A stretch of 64,000 nt of DNA from Streptomyces spinosus (GCF_020400655.1 NZ_JAINRC010000002.1:1-64000), one strand, 5' to 3'; positions 48,402 to 58,342 are shown, counted from the first letter of the stretch. Made by a program: numbers and translations. Notes: generated by a model from the letters alone, not told the origin.

Positions 48402-49553
48402 CTACTTGTCGATGTCACCGACCACGAAGAACATCGACCCCAGGATCGCGACCATGTCCGCCACCAGCGTCCCCGGCAGCAGCTCGGTCAGCGCCTGGAT
48501 GTTGTTGTACGAGGCCGAGCGCAGCTTCAGCCGGTACGGGGTCTTGTCGCCCTTGCTGACCAGGTAGTAGCCGTTGATGCCGAGCGGGTTCTCGGTCCAC
48601 GCGTACGTGTGCCCCTCGGGCGCCTTCAGCACCTTCGGCAGCCGCTGGTTGATCGGCCCCGGCGGCAGCTCGGCGAGCCGGTCCAGGCAGGCGTCGGCGA
48701 GGTCCAGCGCGTTGTGGGTCTGCGCCAGCAGCACCTCGAACCGGGCGAGACAGTCGCCCTCGCCGCGGGTGACGACCTCCAGGGTGTCCTGGAGGTCGCC
48801 GTAGGCCAGGTACGGCTCGTCGCGGCGCAGGTCGAAGTCGACGCCCGAGGCGCGCGCGATGGGGCCGCTCACGCCGTAGGCGTGCACCGCCTCCGGCGAC
48901 AGCACGCCCACCCCGCGGGTGCGCCCCCGGAAGATCTCGTTGCCGAGCACCAGGTCGTCGAAGACGTCCATGCGCGAACGCACGGCGGCGACGGCCTCAC
49001 GCGCGCGTGCGCTCCAGCCGGCCGGCAGGTCCTCCTTGAGGCCGCCGACGCGGTTGAACATGTAGTGCATGCGCCCGCCGGAGACCTCCTCCATGACGTT
49101 CTGGAGCACCTCGCGCTCCCGGAACGCGTAGAACACCGGCGTGATCCCGCCCAGCTCCAACGGGTAGGAGCCGAGGAACATCAGGTGGTTCAGCACCCGG
49201 TTCAGCTCGGCGAGCAGCGTGCGCGTCCACACCGCCCGCCCGGGGACCTCCATGCCGAGCATCCGCTCCACCGCGAGGACCACGCCCAGCTCGTTCGAGA
49301 ACGCCGACAGCCAGTCGTGGCGGTTGGCGAGCACGATGATCTGCCGGTAGTCGCGCGCCTCGAAGAGCTTCTCGGCGCCCCGGTGCATGTAGCCGATCAC
49401 CGGCTCGGCGCGGACGATGCGCTCCCCGTCCAGCACGAGCCTGAGCCGCAGCACACCGTGTGTGGACGGATGCTGGGGCCCGATGTTGAGCACCATGTCG
49501 GTGCTCTCCGCCGCGCCGCCGATACCGACCGTGGTCTCCGTCGTAGGAGTCAT
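48402..49553 (-). CDS. nuoD: Solitary NADH dehydrogenase subunit D (NuoD paralogue)
   Basis: A 383-residue 49-kDa-type complex I subunit. [13 protein letters not shown] (quinone-site His28 and His32), [15 protein letters not shown] with its Tyr, [18 protein letters not shown] and the C-terminal [27 protein letters not shown] (read in parts) match the family. No other nuo gene is adjacent, so this is a stand-alone paralogue (S. coelicolor nuoD2 type). ATG 49553 has AGGAG-like GGAGTC on the other strand's complement only weakly; the start fits the family. Confidence 0.92.
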   Translation of the reverse strand: MTPTTETTVGIGGAAESTDMVLNIGPQHPSTHGVLRLRLVLDGERIVRAEPVIGYMHRGAEKLFEARDYRQIIVLANRHDWLSAFSNELGVVLAVERMLGMEVPGRAVWTRTLLAELNRVLNHLMFLGSYPLELGGITPVFYAFREREVLQNVMEEVSGGRMHYMFNRVGGLKEDLPAGWSARAREAVAAVRSRMDVFDDLVLGNEIFRGRTRGVGVLSPEAVHAYGVSGPIARASGVDFDLRRDEPYLAYGDLQDTLEVVTRGEGDCLARFEVLLAQTHNALDLADACLDRLAELPPGPINQRLPKVLKAPEGHTYAWTENPLGINGYYLVSKGDKTPYRLKLRSASYNNIQALTELLPGTLVADMVAILGSMFFVVGDIDK

Positions 49554-49584
49554 GGGCCCAGTTTCCCCTACGTACGCTGGGCTC

Positions 49585-50088
49585 ATGGAAACGGGGAGTC
49601 CCGAAGGGACCGTAGCGCCGGCGGACCAGCCGGTGTGGCGCGGGCTGCGGCCCGGGCTGCTGGGGGTGCGCCGGCTGCTGCTGGTGGTGTGGACGGCGGT
49701 GCTCGCGCTCGCGGCGGGGCTCCTGCCGGGCCTTCTCGTGGGGCCCGGGTGGGCGGCCTGGGCCCTGCTGCCGCTCGGGTGCGCCGCCTGGTGCTGGTGG
49801 CTGCTGGAGCGCAACTGGCGTTCGTGGCGGTACGCCGAGCGCGCCGACGACCTGCTGATCAGCCGGGGTGTCCTGTGGCGTGAGGAGACGGTGGTGCCGT
49901 ACGGGCGGATGCAGCTGGTGGAGGTGACCTCCGGGCCGTTGGAGCGGCGCTTCGGACTGGCCACCGTGCAACTGCACACGGCCGCCGCCGCGACCGACGC
50001 GACCATCCCCGGCCTCGACCCGGCCGAGGCGGAACGCCTGCGGGACCGGCTGACCGAGCTGGGCGAGGCACGATCGGCGGGCCTGTGA
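49585..50088 (+). CDS. PH-domain (YdbS-like) membrane protein
   Basis: A 167-residue protein with two membrane helices ([33 protein letters not shown] region, about 30-75) and a bacterial PH_2 domain: [44 protein letters not shown]. Probably leaderless: TACGCT (49573-49578) ends 6 nt before ATG 49585. Its stop overlaps the next gene (GTGA), forming a YdbS-YdbT-like pair as in Bacillus, where the pair protects against some bacteriocins. Role here unproven. Confidence 0.87.
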   Translation: METGSPEGTVAPADQPVWRGLRPGLLGVRRLLLVVWTAVLALAAGLLPGLLVGPGWAAWALLPLGCAAWCWWLLERNWRSWRYAERADDLLISRGVLWREETVVPYGRMQLVEVTSGPLERRFGLATVQLHTAAAATDATIPGLDPAEAERLRDRLTELGEARSAGL

Positions 50089-51479
50089 CCTCCCCCGACG
50101 GCACTCAAGGCGTACCGGACGGCGGCATACCGAGCGGGGGCGGACCTCATGACGGCACACCGCACGACGGCACGCCCCAGCGCCCGCCCGTCACCGAGCA
50201 CCGGCTGCACCCGGTCACGCCCTTCCGCCGGGCGTGGGCGCCGCTCGCGGTCCTGGCCGGCTGGGCCGCGCACGACCCGAACGGCGCCCAGGAACAGCTC
50301 GACCGGCTGACCGGCACCGTTCTCCTGCTGGGGCTCGCGGTACTGGTGCCGGCGGCCGGCCTCTACGGCTTTCTGTCCTGGTGGTTCACGCACTACGCGG
50401 TCACCGACACCGAACTGCGCATACGGACCGGGCTGTTGTTCCGGCGCACCGCGCACATCCGGCTGGAGCGCGTCCAGGCCGTGGACGTCTCGCGTCCGCT
50501 CCTCGCGCGGTTGGCGGGAGTCGCGAAGCTGCGGATCGACGTCGTCGGCGCCGAGAGCAAGGACGAGCTGGCCTTCCTGGGCGAGCGGGAGGCGCGCGCC
50601 CTGCGCGCCGAACTGCTCGCGCGCGCGGCGGGTTTCGCGCCCGAGACCGCGCACGAGGTCGGAGAGGCGCCGGCGCGCGTACTGCTGCGCGTGCCCCCGC
50701 GCGAGCTGGCGCGCTCCCTGGTGCTGACGGGAGCCACCTGGGGCTCGCTGTGCGCCGCGCTGGTGGTCCCGGCCGTGCTGTGGCTCGTCACCCACAGCCT
50801 GTGGACGGTCGTCGGGACCGCCCTGCCCCTGGTCGGCGCGGCCGGCGCGAGCAGCGTGGGCCGGTTCGTCACGGAGTTCGACTGGACGGTGAGCGAGTCC
50901 CCGGACGGGCTCCGCATCGACCACGGGCTGCTCGACCGCGCGCACGAGACGGTGCCGCCCGGCCGGGTGCAGACCGTGCGGATCGTGCAGCCGCTGCTGT
51001 GGCGGTGGCCGGGCTGGGTGCGGGTGGAACTGGACGTGGCGGGCTCCGCCAACTCCGTGCTGATCCCCGTCGCCCCGCGCGCGGTCGCCGAGACCGTCGT
51101 CGCGCGCGTGCTTCCCGGCGTGACCGTGCCCGGCGGACTGTCGCGGGTGCCGCGCCGGGCCCGGTGGTGCCTGCCGGTGTGGTGGCGCGGGCACGGCCTC
51201 GCGGTCACCGAAGCGGTGTTCGCCGCCCGGAGCGGCCTGCTGTGCCGGCGGCTCTCGCTCGTCCCGCACGCCAAGGTGCAGAGCGTACGGCTCACCCAGG
51301 GGCCCTGGGAGCGCCGCTGGGGGCTCGCCGACGTCCACGTGGACACCGGCGCGGACAAGACCGTGACGGCCCGGCTGCGGGACGCCGGGGAGGCCGCGCG
51401 GCTCCTGGACGAGCAGGCGGAGCGGTCCCGCACGGGCCGCCGGGACGCCCTCCCCGACCGCTGGATGAGCGCCGGCTGA
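50085..51479 (+). CDS. Multi-PH-domain (YdbT-like) membrane protein
   Basis: A 464-residue membrane protein with three PH_2-like units. Each is preceded by helices: [30 protein letters not shown] (first), [20 protein letters not shown] with [17 protein letters not shown] (second) and [30 protein letters not shown] (third). About four membrane helices lie between. A His/Asp/Gly repeat ([11 protein letters not shown]) is near the N-terminus. It is translationally coupled to the 49585 gene and probably forms a complex with it at the membrane. Confidence 0.88.
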   Translation: MTSPDGTQGVPDGGIPSGGGPHDGTPHDGTPQRPPVTEHRLHPVTPFRRAWAPLAVLAGWAAHDPNGAQEQLDRLTGTVLLLGLAVLVPAAGLYGFLSWWFTHYAVTDTELRIRTGLLFRRTAHIRLERVQAVDVSRPLLARLAGVAKLRIDVVGAESKDELAFLGEREARALRAELLARAAGFAPETAHEVGEAPARVLLRVPPRELARSLVLTGATWGSLCAALVVPAVLWLVTHSLWTVVGTALPLVGAAGASSVGRFVTEFDWTVSESPDGLRIDHGLLDRAHETVPPGRVQTVRIVQPLLWRWPGWVRVELDVAGSANSVLIPVAPRAVAETVVARVLPGVTVPGGLSRVPRRARWCLPVWWRGHGLAVTEAVFAARSGLLCRRLSLVPHAKVQSVRLTQGPWERRWGLADVHVDTGADKTVTARLRDAGEAARLLDEQAERSRTGRRDALPDRWMSAG

Positions 51480-51515
51480 CCAGCACGGCCCCGACGCCCC
51501 ACCGCCCGACGCAGC

Positions 51516-51547
51516 GGGCCCGGCTCCCCTCGGGGAAGGCCGGGCCC
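51516..51547. terminator. Bidirectional terminator
   Basis: GGGCCCGGC (51516-51524) and GCCGGGCCC (51539-51547) form a perfect 9-bp stem, with CCCC/GGGG pairing inside, between two convergent genes. Confidence 0.88.
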
Positions 51548-51576
51548 GGTGCGCGTCGCGTACGGCTGACGTCGGC

Positions 51577-52899
51577 TCAGGAGGCCGCGCTGCGCAGCCC
51601 CTGGATGTCGATCTGCTCGGTCTCGTCGTGCGCGGTCAGGTCGATGACCTGGCCCACCCCCCGGGACCGCTCGTCGGCGGCCTTGAACCCGGCCTCGGAC
51701 TCGGCCTTGTGCACGGCGAGCGCCTCGGGGCCGACGACGTCGGCAAGGTCCTCGTTCTGCACGGAGTCCAGCGTGGTCTTCGGCGCGCCCTTCTGGGTGC
51801 CGAAGAAGTCGAAGCCGCCCTCGACCACCGGGCGCCGCGCGGGCGCGGCCGGTACGACGGCCACCGCGGTCGGCACGGTGAAGTGCCCGGCGGGTGTCCG
51901 GCCGGCGGGACGCGCGGGTTCGGTGGCCGGCGCCTGGCCGGCGTCCTCCTTCACGCCGTCCGCCGCGGGTTCTCCTTTGGCGGCGGCGGCCTCGGCGACG
52001 GCGTCCCCGGGAGCCGGGTGAGCCGACGGCTCGGACGTCTCCGGCGCGTCGGCGACGGGGTCGGCGGAATCGGTGAACTCAACAGCCTGGGCAGCGTCGG
52101 CAGAGTCTGCGGACCCGGTGGCCTCCGTGGACTCCGCGGCGCCGGCGGGCTCGGCGGACTCGACCCGCGCGGCCCGGATCTCCGTCGCCTCGGGCTCGTC
52201 CCCCGCGGCCTCGGCGTCGGCCTCGGCGTCGGTCACGGTCCCGGCCTCCCCCTGGTCCGGCCCCTCCCGGTCGAACCGCGCGAGGGCCGTCAGCGCCGAC
52301 CGGTACAGCGGGGCGCCCTCCGGCGAGAACACCGCCGGCCGCTCCTCGGTGCCGGCCGCCTCCGGAGCCGCGGCGGCCGCGGGCTCGTCGCCGCGTGCCG
52401 GCGGCAGCGCGCGCGACGACGGCGCGGACTCCGGCTCGGGCTCCGCCGCTTCGATCTCCAGCAGCCGTCGTCCCTCCAGGGCGCTGGCCCGCTCGGTCTC
52501 CGCCGTGGCGTACCGGCGCAGCAGGGCCGCGTGCTCGTTGCGCAGGCCCGCCAGCTCCGCCCGTTTGGCGCGCAGGCGCTGTTCCAGCTTCGCGCGCAGT
52601 TCGCGCGACTCCTCCAGGTCGGTCTCCAGTTCGGCGACCCGTTCCTCGAACCGCCACTCGTCGCCCGCACGCGCGCGCACGAGTTCGGCGACCTGCTTGC
52701 CCGCCTGCGCGTCCCAGCGGCGCATCACGACCGCGCCGACGACCGCCGTCGCGGCGGCCGCCGCGGCCAGCGCGCGCAACACGGTGGCCTCGGAGAACAC
52801 CCACGGACCCAGCGCGCAGGCGACGGAGACGCCGGCGATCGCCGACGGGGGCAACAGCCGGTGCAGAGGCGGGGAATGGCGGTGGCGTCCACGTGGCAT
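51577..52899 (-). CDS. Membrane-anchored coiled-coil protein of unknown function
   Basis: A 440-residue protein. Two membrane helices near the N-terminus ([31 protein letters not shown]) precede a coiled coil (about 75-160: [41 protein letters not shown]). A long acidic Ala/Glu/Pro-rich region follows, and a short conserved end ([22 protein letters not shown]). The layout recalls divisome or polar-scaffold proteins, but there is no recognised domain. Probably leaderless: TAAGTT ends 7 nt before ATG 52899. Confidence 0.78.
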   Translation of the reverse strand: MPRGRHRHSPPLHRLLPPSAIAGVSVACALGPWVFSEATVLRALAAAAAATAVVGAVVMRRWDAQAGKQVAELVRARAGDEWRFEERVAELETDLEESRELRAKLEQRLRAKRAELAGLRNEHAALLRRYATAETERASALEGRRLLEIEAAEPEPESAPSSRALPPARGDEPAAAAAPEAAGTEERPAVFSPEGAPLYRSALTALARFDREGPDQGEAGTVTDAEADAEAAGDEPEATEIRAARVESAEPAGAAESTEATGSADSADAAQAVEFTDSADPVADAPETSEPSAHPAPGDAVAEAAAAKGEPAADGVKEDAGQAPATEPARPAGRTPAGHFTVPTAVAVVPAAPARRPVVEGGFDFFGTQKGAPKTTLDSVQNEDLADVVGPEALAVHKAESEAGFKAADERSRGVGQVIDLTAHDETEQIDIQGLRSAAS

Positions 52900-52996
52900 G
52901 GCCAGAAACTTACCGCGCGTAGGCGAATCATGGGCCCCCGCCCCGTAAAAACACGGCCACACCGTGTACTTCGCGAGGCGTCGGGGCCGGGACGGC

Positions 52997-54124
52997 TCAG
53001 TGGTCGGTGAGCCGTCCGCTGAGCCACTGGAGCGCCGGCGGGACCTCGCGCCGCCAGGTGTTGAAGTTGTGTCCGCCGCTGCCGAGGATGATCGACGAGA
53101 TCCGGGTCAGATTGGTGGCCTGGACCTGCTGGATGAACTTCATCGTGGCGTCGTAGTTGTGCTCGCCGACCTTGCTGCTGGTGACGAGCAGCGAGGTGTC
53201 CGGCGCCTTCTCGTGCTTCAGCAGCCAGAACAGGTCGGCACGGTTGCGCAGCCTGTCGTCGCCGTGGAAGAGGTCACCGGTGGTCGGGTCGATCGGCGCC
53301 TTGTAGTACGGCGAGAGGCCCGCAGCGGCCGCGTACACGTTCGGGTGGTGCATGGCGAGCTTGATGGCGCAGTAGCCGCCCGTGGAGTCGCCGATGACGC
53401 CCCAGCTCTCCGGCCGCTTGCCGGCCCGGTAGTGCCCGAGGACGGCCTCCGGCAGATCCTTGGCGAAGAACGTCTCCGCCTGCGGCCCGCCCGGCACGTC
53501 GACGCACTCGGTGTCCCGCGGCGGTGCCACGGTCGGCCGGAGCATCACCAGGATCATCGGCTGCGCCCGCCCGTCCTTGGCCAGCCCCTGCGCCGTACTC
53601 GGGTACTGGAGCTTCGCCACCAGCGCCCGCGCGGTGCCCGGGTAGCCGGTCATCACGACCGCCACCGGGAACGTGCGCGTGCGGTACTGCGGCTGGAAGT
53701 ACTCCGGCGGCAGGTACACGTACGCCGGCGTGGCGATGTGGCTCTTGCGGCCCACGATGTCGACCTTCTGCACCTGCCCGCCGGTCTCCGGCCGCGTGGC
53801 CTTCACGCCCGGCACGTCGGAGGTGGAGACCACCTGGAGCGGGCCGCCGGTGCTGCCGTTGGCCGAGTGGTCGACGACGATCCCCTGGTCTGTCTCCTGG
53901 CCGAACAGGTCCGCCCAGCTCGCGTAGAAGCCGAAGGCCTGGTTGGCGGCGAGCCCGACGCAGGCGAAGAGAGCCACCTGGGTGAACAGCAGCAGGCCTA
54001 CCCGCCCGCTGACGGCGCGCCAGTTCGTGCGGGCCAGGCGCGGCCACAGCCATACCGTGCCGATGAACAGCACGACGGCGATCGCGATCGCCAGCACCAG
54101 CACTTTGTTGCTCGTGAGACCCAT
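52997..54124 (-). CDS. Membrane-anchored esterase (antigen 85/esterase D-like)
   Basis: A 375-residue alpha/beta hydrolase. Two N-terminal helices (KVLVLAIAIAVVLFIGTVWLW, VGLLLFTQVALFACVGLAA) anchor an extracellular catalytic domain with YVYLPPEYF, VVMTGYPGTARA, nucleophile Ser in GVIGDSTGGYCAIKLA and a late His in LGSGGHNFNTW. AGGAA lies 7 nt before ATG 54124. It is divergent from the MprF/LysX-like gene at 54328, and the shared region has a SigE-like promoter on the rightward side. Confidence 0.88.
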   Translation of the reverse strand: MGLTSNKVLVLAIAIAVVLFIGTVWLWPRLARTNWRAVSGRVGLLLFTQVALFACVGLAANQAFGFYASWADLFGQETDQGIVVDHSANGSTGGPLQVVSTSDVPGVKATRPETGGQVQKVDIVGRKSHIATPAYVYLPPEYFQPQYRTRTFPVAVVMTGYPGTARALVAKLQYPSTAQGLAKDGRAQPMILVMLRPTVAPPRDTECVDVPGGPQAETFFAKDLPEAVLGHYRAGKRPESWGVIGDSTGGYCAIKLAMHHPNVYAAAAGLSPYYKAPIDPTTGDLFHGDDRLRNRADLFWLLKHEKAPDTSLLVTSSKVGEHNYDATMKFIQQVQATNLTRISSIILGSGGHNFNTWRREVPPALQWLSGRLTDH

Positions 54125-54230
54125 GGGCTGTTTCCTGCCTGTGCTTTCCGCCCGCGTCGTGCCCGCGCGACGTTGCGAGGGCTTGCCCGGGGCTTTCCTT
54201 GGCCTTTGACCCGACTTTCCGGTGGGGAGT

Positions 54231-54257
54231 GAACCTCTCTCCCCGAGACACCGTCCT
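54231..54257 (+). promoter_or_regulatory. Candidate SigE-type promoter
   Basis: TGAACCT (GAACCT at 54231-54236), a 15-nt spacer, and CGTCCTA (54252-54258) resemble the ECF pattern GGAACC-N15/17-CGTCTA used by Streptomyces SigE. It points at the MprF/LysX-like gene, a plausible envelope-stress target. Confidence 0.4.
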
Positions 54258-54327
54258 AGAGGGCGCAATGTCGCCGGATGCCCGATCGGGCCCGGGTTCA
54301 AGGTCTCTCGCAGAACTACGGGATGCG

Positions 54328-56166
54328 ATGTCTGTCAGGATAGATGGGGAAATGTCGGGCGGGGTTCCGGGCCGATCAAGCCGGGCGCGGCGCATACTGC
54401 GCGGCCCGCGCCCCGAGGCCGTTCCCGTCGTGGTCGGCAGGGCCGCCGCGCTCGTGGGCGCCATGGACATCGCCGCGGGCGTGTTCCCGCGCTTCCGTCA
54501 CAGCCGCATGCACGCCCTGGCGGAGGTGCTGCCGGGCTCCTTCGGACCGTTCGCGGCGGCGCTCTCGCTCAGCGCGGGCGTGCTGTTGCTGCTGCTCGCG
54601 CACGGGCTCAAACGGCGCAAGCGCCGGGCGTGGCGTGCGGCGGTCGCGCTGCTCCCGGCGGGTGCGGTGGCGCAGTTCGCGTACCGGCACTCGGTGGTGG
54701 GCATGCTGATCGCGGTCGCGCTGCTGGTGCCGTTGCTGCGCCACCGCGACCAGTTCGCGGCCCTGCCCGATCCGCGCAGCAGGTGGCGCGCGCTCGCCAA
54801 CTTCGTGCTCATGAGCGCCGGTTCCCTCGCCCTCGGTCTCGTCATCGTCAGCGTCCACCCGCACCGGACCATCGGCGACCCGAGCCTGGCAGACCGGCTG
54901 ACGCACGTCATCTACGGCCTGGCCGGCTTCGAGGGCCCGGTCGACTACCAGGGCAACACGTCCTGGACGGTCGCCTTCTCCCTCGGCGCCCTCGGCTGGA
55001 TCACCGCGGTCACCACCATCTACCTGGCCTTCCGCCCGGAGCACCCGGCCGCCCGCCTCACCGAGGACGACGAGGTCAGGCTGCGCGCGCTGCTGGAGAA
55101 GCACGGAGAGCGCGACTCGCTCGGCCACTTCGCGCTGCGCCGCGACAAGGCGGTCGTGTTCTCGCCGAGCGGCAAGGCCGCGGTCACCTACCGGGTCGTG
55201 TCCGGCGTGATGCTCGCCAGCGGCGACCCCATCGGGGACGTCGAGGCCTGGCCGGGCGCCATCGAGCGCTTCATGGACGAGGCCAGGGCCCACTCCTGGA
55301 CGCCCGCGGTCATGGGCTGCTCGGAGACCGGCGGCGAGGTGTGGACCCGTGAGACCGGCCTGGACGCCCTGGAACTGGGCGACGAGGCGGTGGTGGACGT
55401 GGCGGATTTCTCGCTCGCCGGACGCGCGATGCGCAACGTGCGCCAGATGGTCAAGCGCATCGAGCGGGCCGGCTACGAAACCCGGGTACGGCGCATCCGT
55501 GACGTCGGCGAGGCCGAGCTGGAGCGGATCCGCCAGGCCGCGGAGGACTGGCGCGGCACGGACACCGAGCGCGGCTTCTCCATGGCGCTCGGCCGCATCG
55601 GCGACCCGGCCGACGGCGACTGCCTGATCGCCACCGCGCACAAGCAGGACGACGCGCCGGGCGAGTACGGCGACCTGAAGGCGATCCTCCACTTCGTGCC
55701 CTGGGGCGAGGACGGCGTGTCGCTGGACCTGATGCGCCGGGACCGCGGCGCCGACCCGGGCATGAACGAACTGCTCATCGTCGCCGCCCTGCAGGCCGCC
55801 CCCAGGCTCGGCATCACCCGGGTCTCGCTGAACTTCGCGATGTTCCGCTCCGCCCTCGCCCGCGGCGAGAAGATCGGTGCCGGCCCGGTGCTGCGGGCCT
55901 GGCGCGGACTGCTGGTGTTCCTCTCACGGTGGTTCCAGATCGAGTCGCTGTACAAGTTCAACGCCAAGTTCCAGCCGCGCTGGGAGCCGCGGTTCGTGGT
56001 CTACCGGAACTCCGCCGACCTGCCCCGCATCGGCTTCGCCGCCATGCAGGCGGAGGGCTTCGTCAACCTCGCCGTGCCGCTGCCGCGCTTCCTGCGCCGG
56101 CGCCGGGCGGCGGCCCAGCGCACGTGCGCGCACGCCGTGGCCGAACGCGACGTCCGGGCGGCCTGA
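54328..56166 (+). CDS. MprF/LysX-like membrane protein (DUF2156)
   Basis: A 612-residue protein with 6-7 membrane helices in residues 25-245 and a C-terminal GNAT-like DUF2156 domain (about 265-600): RRDKAVVFSPSGKAAVTYRV, MLASGDPIGDVEAWPGAI, QMVKRIERAGYETRVRR, WEPRFVVYRNSADLPRIG. The family transfers aminoacyl groups to phosphatidylglycerol, changing surface charge. No lysyl-tRNA synthetase domain is fused here. Start uncertain: ATG 54328 is used; ATG 54268 and ATG 54352 are in-frame alternatives. Confidence 0.88.
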   Translation: MSVRIDGEMSGGVPGRSSRARRILRGPRPEAVPVVVGRAAALVGAMDIAAGVFPRFRHSRMHALAEVLPGSFGPFAAALSLSAGVLLLLLAHGLKRRKRRAWRAAVALLPAGAVAQFAYRHSVVGMLIAVALLVPLLRHRDQFAALPDPRSRWRALANFVLMSAGSLALGLVIVSVHPHRTIGDPSLADRLTHVIYGLAGFEGPVDYQGNTSWTVAFSLGALGWITAVTTIYLAFRPEHPAARLTEDDEVRLRALLEKHGERDSLGHFALRRDKAVVFSPSGKAAVTYRVVSGVMLASGDPIGDVEAWPGAIERFMDEARAHSWTPAVMGCSETGGEVWTRETGLDALELGDEAVVDVADFSLAGRAMRNVRQMVKRIERAGYETRVRRIRDVGEAELERIRQAAEDWRGTDTERGFSMALGRIGDPADGDCLIATAHKQDDAPGEYGDLKAILHFVPWGEDGVSLDLMRRDRGADPGMNELLIVAALQAAPRLGITRVSLNFAMFRSALARGEKIGAGPVLRAWRGLLVFLSRWFQIESLYKFNAKFQPRWEPRFVVYRNSADLPRIGFAAMQAEGFVNLAVPLPRFLRRRRAAAQRTCAHAVAERDVRAA

Positions 56167-56309
56167 TCCGGCCCCCCTGCCCCGAGCGCCGACACGCCGG
56201 ACGGCACAACCCCCGGGCCGGCCCGGCCGGAGCCCCACGCCCTCCGGCACGGGGGCTACCGCCCGGGCCGCGGCGCGTTCCGGCACGGTCCTGGGCCTAC
56301 GCTGAACGT

Positions 56310-57224
56310 ATGAACAACCACAGCGGGCGCGGCCGAGTGGCCGGCCTTCCGGCATGGGACCGGTGCGCGGTCATGGGGGTCGTGAACGTGACCCCCGACT
56401 CCTTCTCCGACGGCGGCCGCTGGTTCGACACGACCGCCGCCGTCAAACACGGCCTGGAGCTGGTCGCCGAGGGCGCGGACCTGGTCGACGTCGGCGGCGA
56501 GTCCACCCGGCCCGGCGCCACGCGCGTGGACGAGGCCGAGGAACTGCGGCGGGTCGTCCCCGTGGTGCGCGGCCTCGCCTCCGAGGGCGTCGTCGTCTCC
56601 GTGGACACCATGCGCGCCTCCGTCGCCGCGCGGGCCCTCGCGGCCGGCGCCGCCCTCGTCAACGACGTCAGCGGCGGCCTCGCCGACCCCGCGATGATCC
56701 CGGTGGTCGCCGAGGCGGGCGCCCCCTTCGTCGTCATGCACTGGCGCGGCTTCCTCGAGGGCGGCAACGTCAAGGGCGTCTACGGGGACGTCGTCGGCGA
56801 GGTCGTGGACGAACTGCACGCGCGCGTGGAGGCCGTTCTCGCGGGCGGTGTCGCCCCGGACCGCATCGTCGTCGACCCGGGCCTCGGCTTCTCCAAGGAG
56901 GCCGAGCACGACCTCGCCCTCCTCGCCCGCCTGGAACGGCTGGCCGGCCTCGGCCACCCGCTGCTGGTCGCCGCCTCACGCAAGCGGTTCCTCGGCCGGG
57001 TCCTCGCCGGACCCCAGGGGGCGCCCCCGCCCGCCCGGGAACGCGACGCGGCCACGGCCGCCGTCTCCGCCCTCGCCGCGCAGGCCGGCGCCTGGGCGGT
57101 GCGCGTGCACGAGGTGCGCGCCACGGCGGACGCGGTCCGGGTGGCTCGGGCTCTGGAGGAGGCGCGCGGCGCGGCGGACGCGCCCGGCGCCGGCGGCGAG
57201 CGCGGGGCGGAAGGAGAGCGGTGA
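56310..57224 (+). CDS. folP: Dihydropteroate synthase
   Basis: Condenses pterin pyrophosphate with p-aminobenzoate; the sulfonamide target. The 304-residue TIM barrel has MGVVNVTPDSFSDGGRWF, VDVGGESTRPGATRV, VVSVDTMRASVAARAL, VNDVSGGLADPAM, IVVDPGLGFSKEAEHDL and ASRKRFLGRVL. The C-terminal 25 residues are Ala/Gly/Glu-rich. ATG 56310 has no Shine-Dalgarno; TACGCT (56298-56303) ends 6 nt before it, so it is probably leaderless. First gene of the folate block. Confidence 0.96.
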   Translation: MNNHSGRGRVAGLPAWDRCAVMGVVNVTPDSFSDGGRWFDTTAAVKHGLELVAEGADLVDVGGESTRPGATRVDEAEELRRVVPVVRGLASEGVVVSVDTMRASVAARALAAGAALVNDVSGGLADPAMIPVVAEAGAPFVVMHWRGFLEGGNVKGVYGDVVGEVVDELHARVEAVLAGGVAPDRIVVDPGLGFSKEAEHDLALLARLERLAGLGHPLLVAASRKRFLGRVLAGPQGAPPPARERDAATAAVSALAAQAGAWAVRVHEVRATADAVRVARALEEARGAADAPGAGGERGAEGER

Positions 57225-57754
57225 GCGCCCCCCACACCGACGTCGAGCAGGTGGAGGCCGCCAACACCGCCTTCTACGAGGCACTCGAACGCGGCGACTT
57301 CGAGGAGGTCTCCTCGCTCTGGCTGACCCCTGCCGACCTGGGCGTGGACGAGACCTACCACGACCCCGCGGACAGCGGGGTCATCTCCTGCGTCCACCCC
57401 GGCTGGCCGGTGCTCACCGGCCGGGGCGAGGTCCTCAGGTCGTACGCCCTGATCATGGCCAACACCGACTACATCCAGTTCTTCCTCACCGATGTGCACG
57501 TCTCGGTGACCGGCGACACCGCGCTCGTGACCTGCACGGAGAACATCCTCAGCGGCGGCCCCGCCCCCGAGGAGGGCGCGGAGCTCGGCCCGCTGGTCGG
57601 CCAGCTCGTCGTGGCCACCAACGTGTTCCGGCGCACGCCCTCCGGCTGGAAGCTCTGGTCGCACCACGCCTCCCCCGTGCTGGCCGAGACCGACGAGGAC
57701 GACGACGACAACCACGTGAACGGGGTGAACCCGGACGACGAACCCCTGGCCTGA
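57221..57754 (+). CDS. NTF2-like (SnoaL-type) protein in folate operon
   Basis: A 177-residue protein with an NTF2/SnoaL cone fold: EAANTAFYEALERGDFEEVSSLW, HPGWPVLTGRGEVLRSYALIM, GDTALVTCTENIL and TPSGWKLWSHHASPV. An acidic DEDDDD tail follows. GTG 57221 overlaps the folP stop and has AAGGAGAG before it, so it is coupled to folP. Its role in folate metabolism, if any, is unknown. The association is commonly kept in Streptomyces. Confidence 0.88.
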   Translation: MSAPHTDVEQVEAANTAFYEALERGDFEEVSSLWLTPADLGVDETYHDPADSGVISCVHPGWPVLTGRGEVLRSYALIMANTDYIQFFLTDVHVSVTGDTALVTCTENILSGGPAPEEGAELGPLVGQLVVATNVFRRTPSGWKLWSHHASPVLAETDEDDDDNHVNGVNPDDEPLA

Positions 57755-57888
57755 CGCTCGGACGTGGTTGGAATCACCTACCCCGGGGTAGAAGCCGCTA
57801 CCAGCCCATGGCAGCGCCGGGTTGCCGGGGGGAACGGCCGGTGAACCCTGCGGACACCGGCCCGTGCCGACACCCCCGTGGCCCGGCT

Positions 57889-57911
57889 TTGTCGGTGCCC
57901 GCAGGTAGATT
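57889..57911 (+). promoter_or_regulatory. RecA-NDp (PafBC-type) promoter before folB
   Basis: TTGTCGGTG (57889-57897), exactly 8 nt, then TAGATT (57906-57911): a perfect match to TTGTCRGTG-N8-TAGNNT. It lies in the 228-nt gap before folB, in the right direction, and predicts a start near 57918 with a 65-nt leader. Confidence 0.72.
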
Positions 57912-57982
57912 CGTCTGAGGCCGGTGTGCCGCCCGCACGCGGCACGGGCCGGTCGTTCCCGACGATTGCAGGAGTGATTCGC

Positions 57983-58342
57983 GTGGATCGTGTCGCGCTG
58001 CGCGGCCTCAAGGCCCGCGGGCACCACGGGGTGTTCCCCAAGGAGCGCGAGGAGGGCCAGACCTTCATCGTGGACCTCGTCCTGGGCCTGGACACCCGTC
58101 CGGCCGCGGCCGACGACGACCTGACGAAGACCGTGCACTACGGCATCGTGGCCGAGGAGGTCGTGGCCGTGGTCGAGGGCGAGCCGGTGAACCTCATCGA
58201 GACCCTCGCCGAGCGGATCGCCCGGACCTGCCTGAAGCACGAAGGGGTGGAGGAGGTCGAGGTCCGCGTCCACAAACCGGACGCCCCGATCACCGTCCCC
58301 TTCGACGACGTGACCGTCACCATCACCCGGAGCCGAGTATGA
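57983..58342 (+). CDS. folB: Dihydroneopterin aldolase
   Basis: Cleaves dihydroneopterin to hydroxymethyl-dihydropterin and glycolaldehyde. The 119-residue protein has LRGLKARGHHGVFPKEREEGQTFIVDL (active Glu in the EREEGQ part), TVHYGIVAEEV, LIETLAERIA and catalytic Lys in VHKPDAPI. GTG 57983 is chosen because AGGAG at 57970-57974 lies 8 nt upstream; GTG 57974 overlaps that site. Its stop overlaps the folK start (ATGA). Confidence 0.95.
   Translation: MDRVALRGLKARGHHGVFPKEREEGQTFIVDLVLGLDTRPAAADDDLTKTVHYGIVAEEVVAVVEGEPVNLIETLAERIARTCLKHEGVEEVEVRVHKPDAPITVPFDDVTVTITRSRV

Noticed and set aside
49554..51338. N-terminal extension of the nuoD frame over the PH-domain genes
   Set aside because: The frame is open by GC bias only. 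The NuoD family begins near MTPTTE at 49553 and the extension is antisense to two supported genes.
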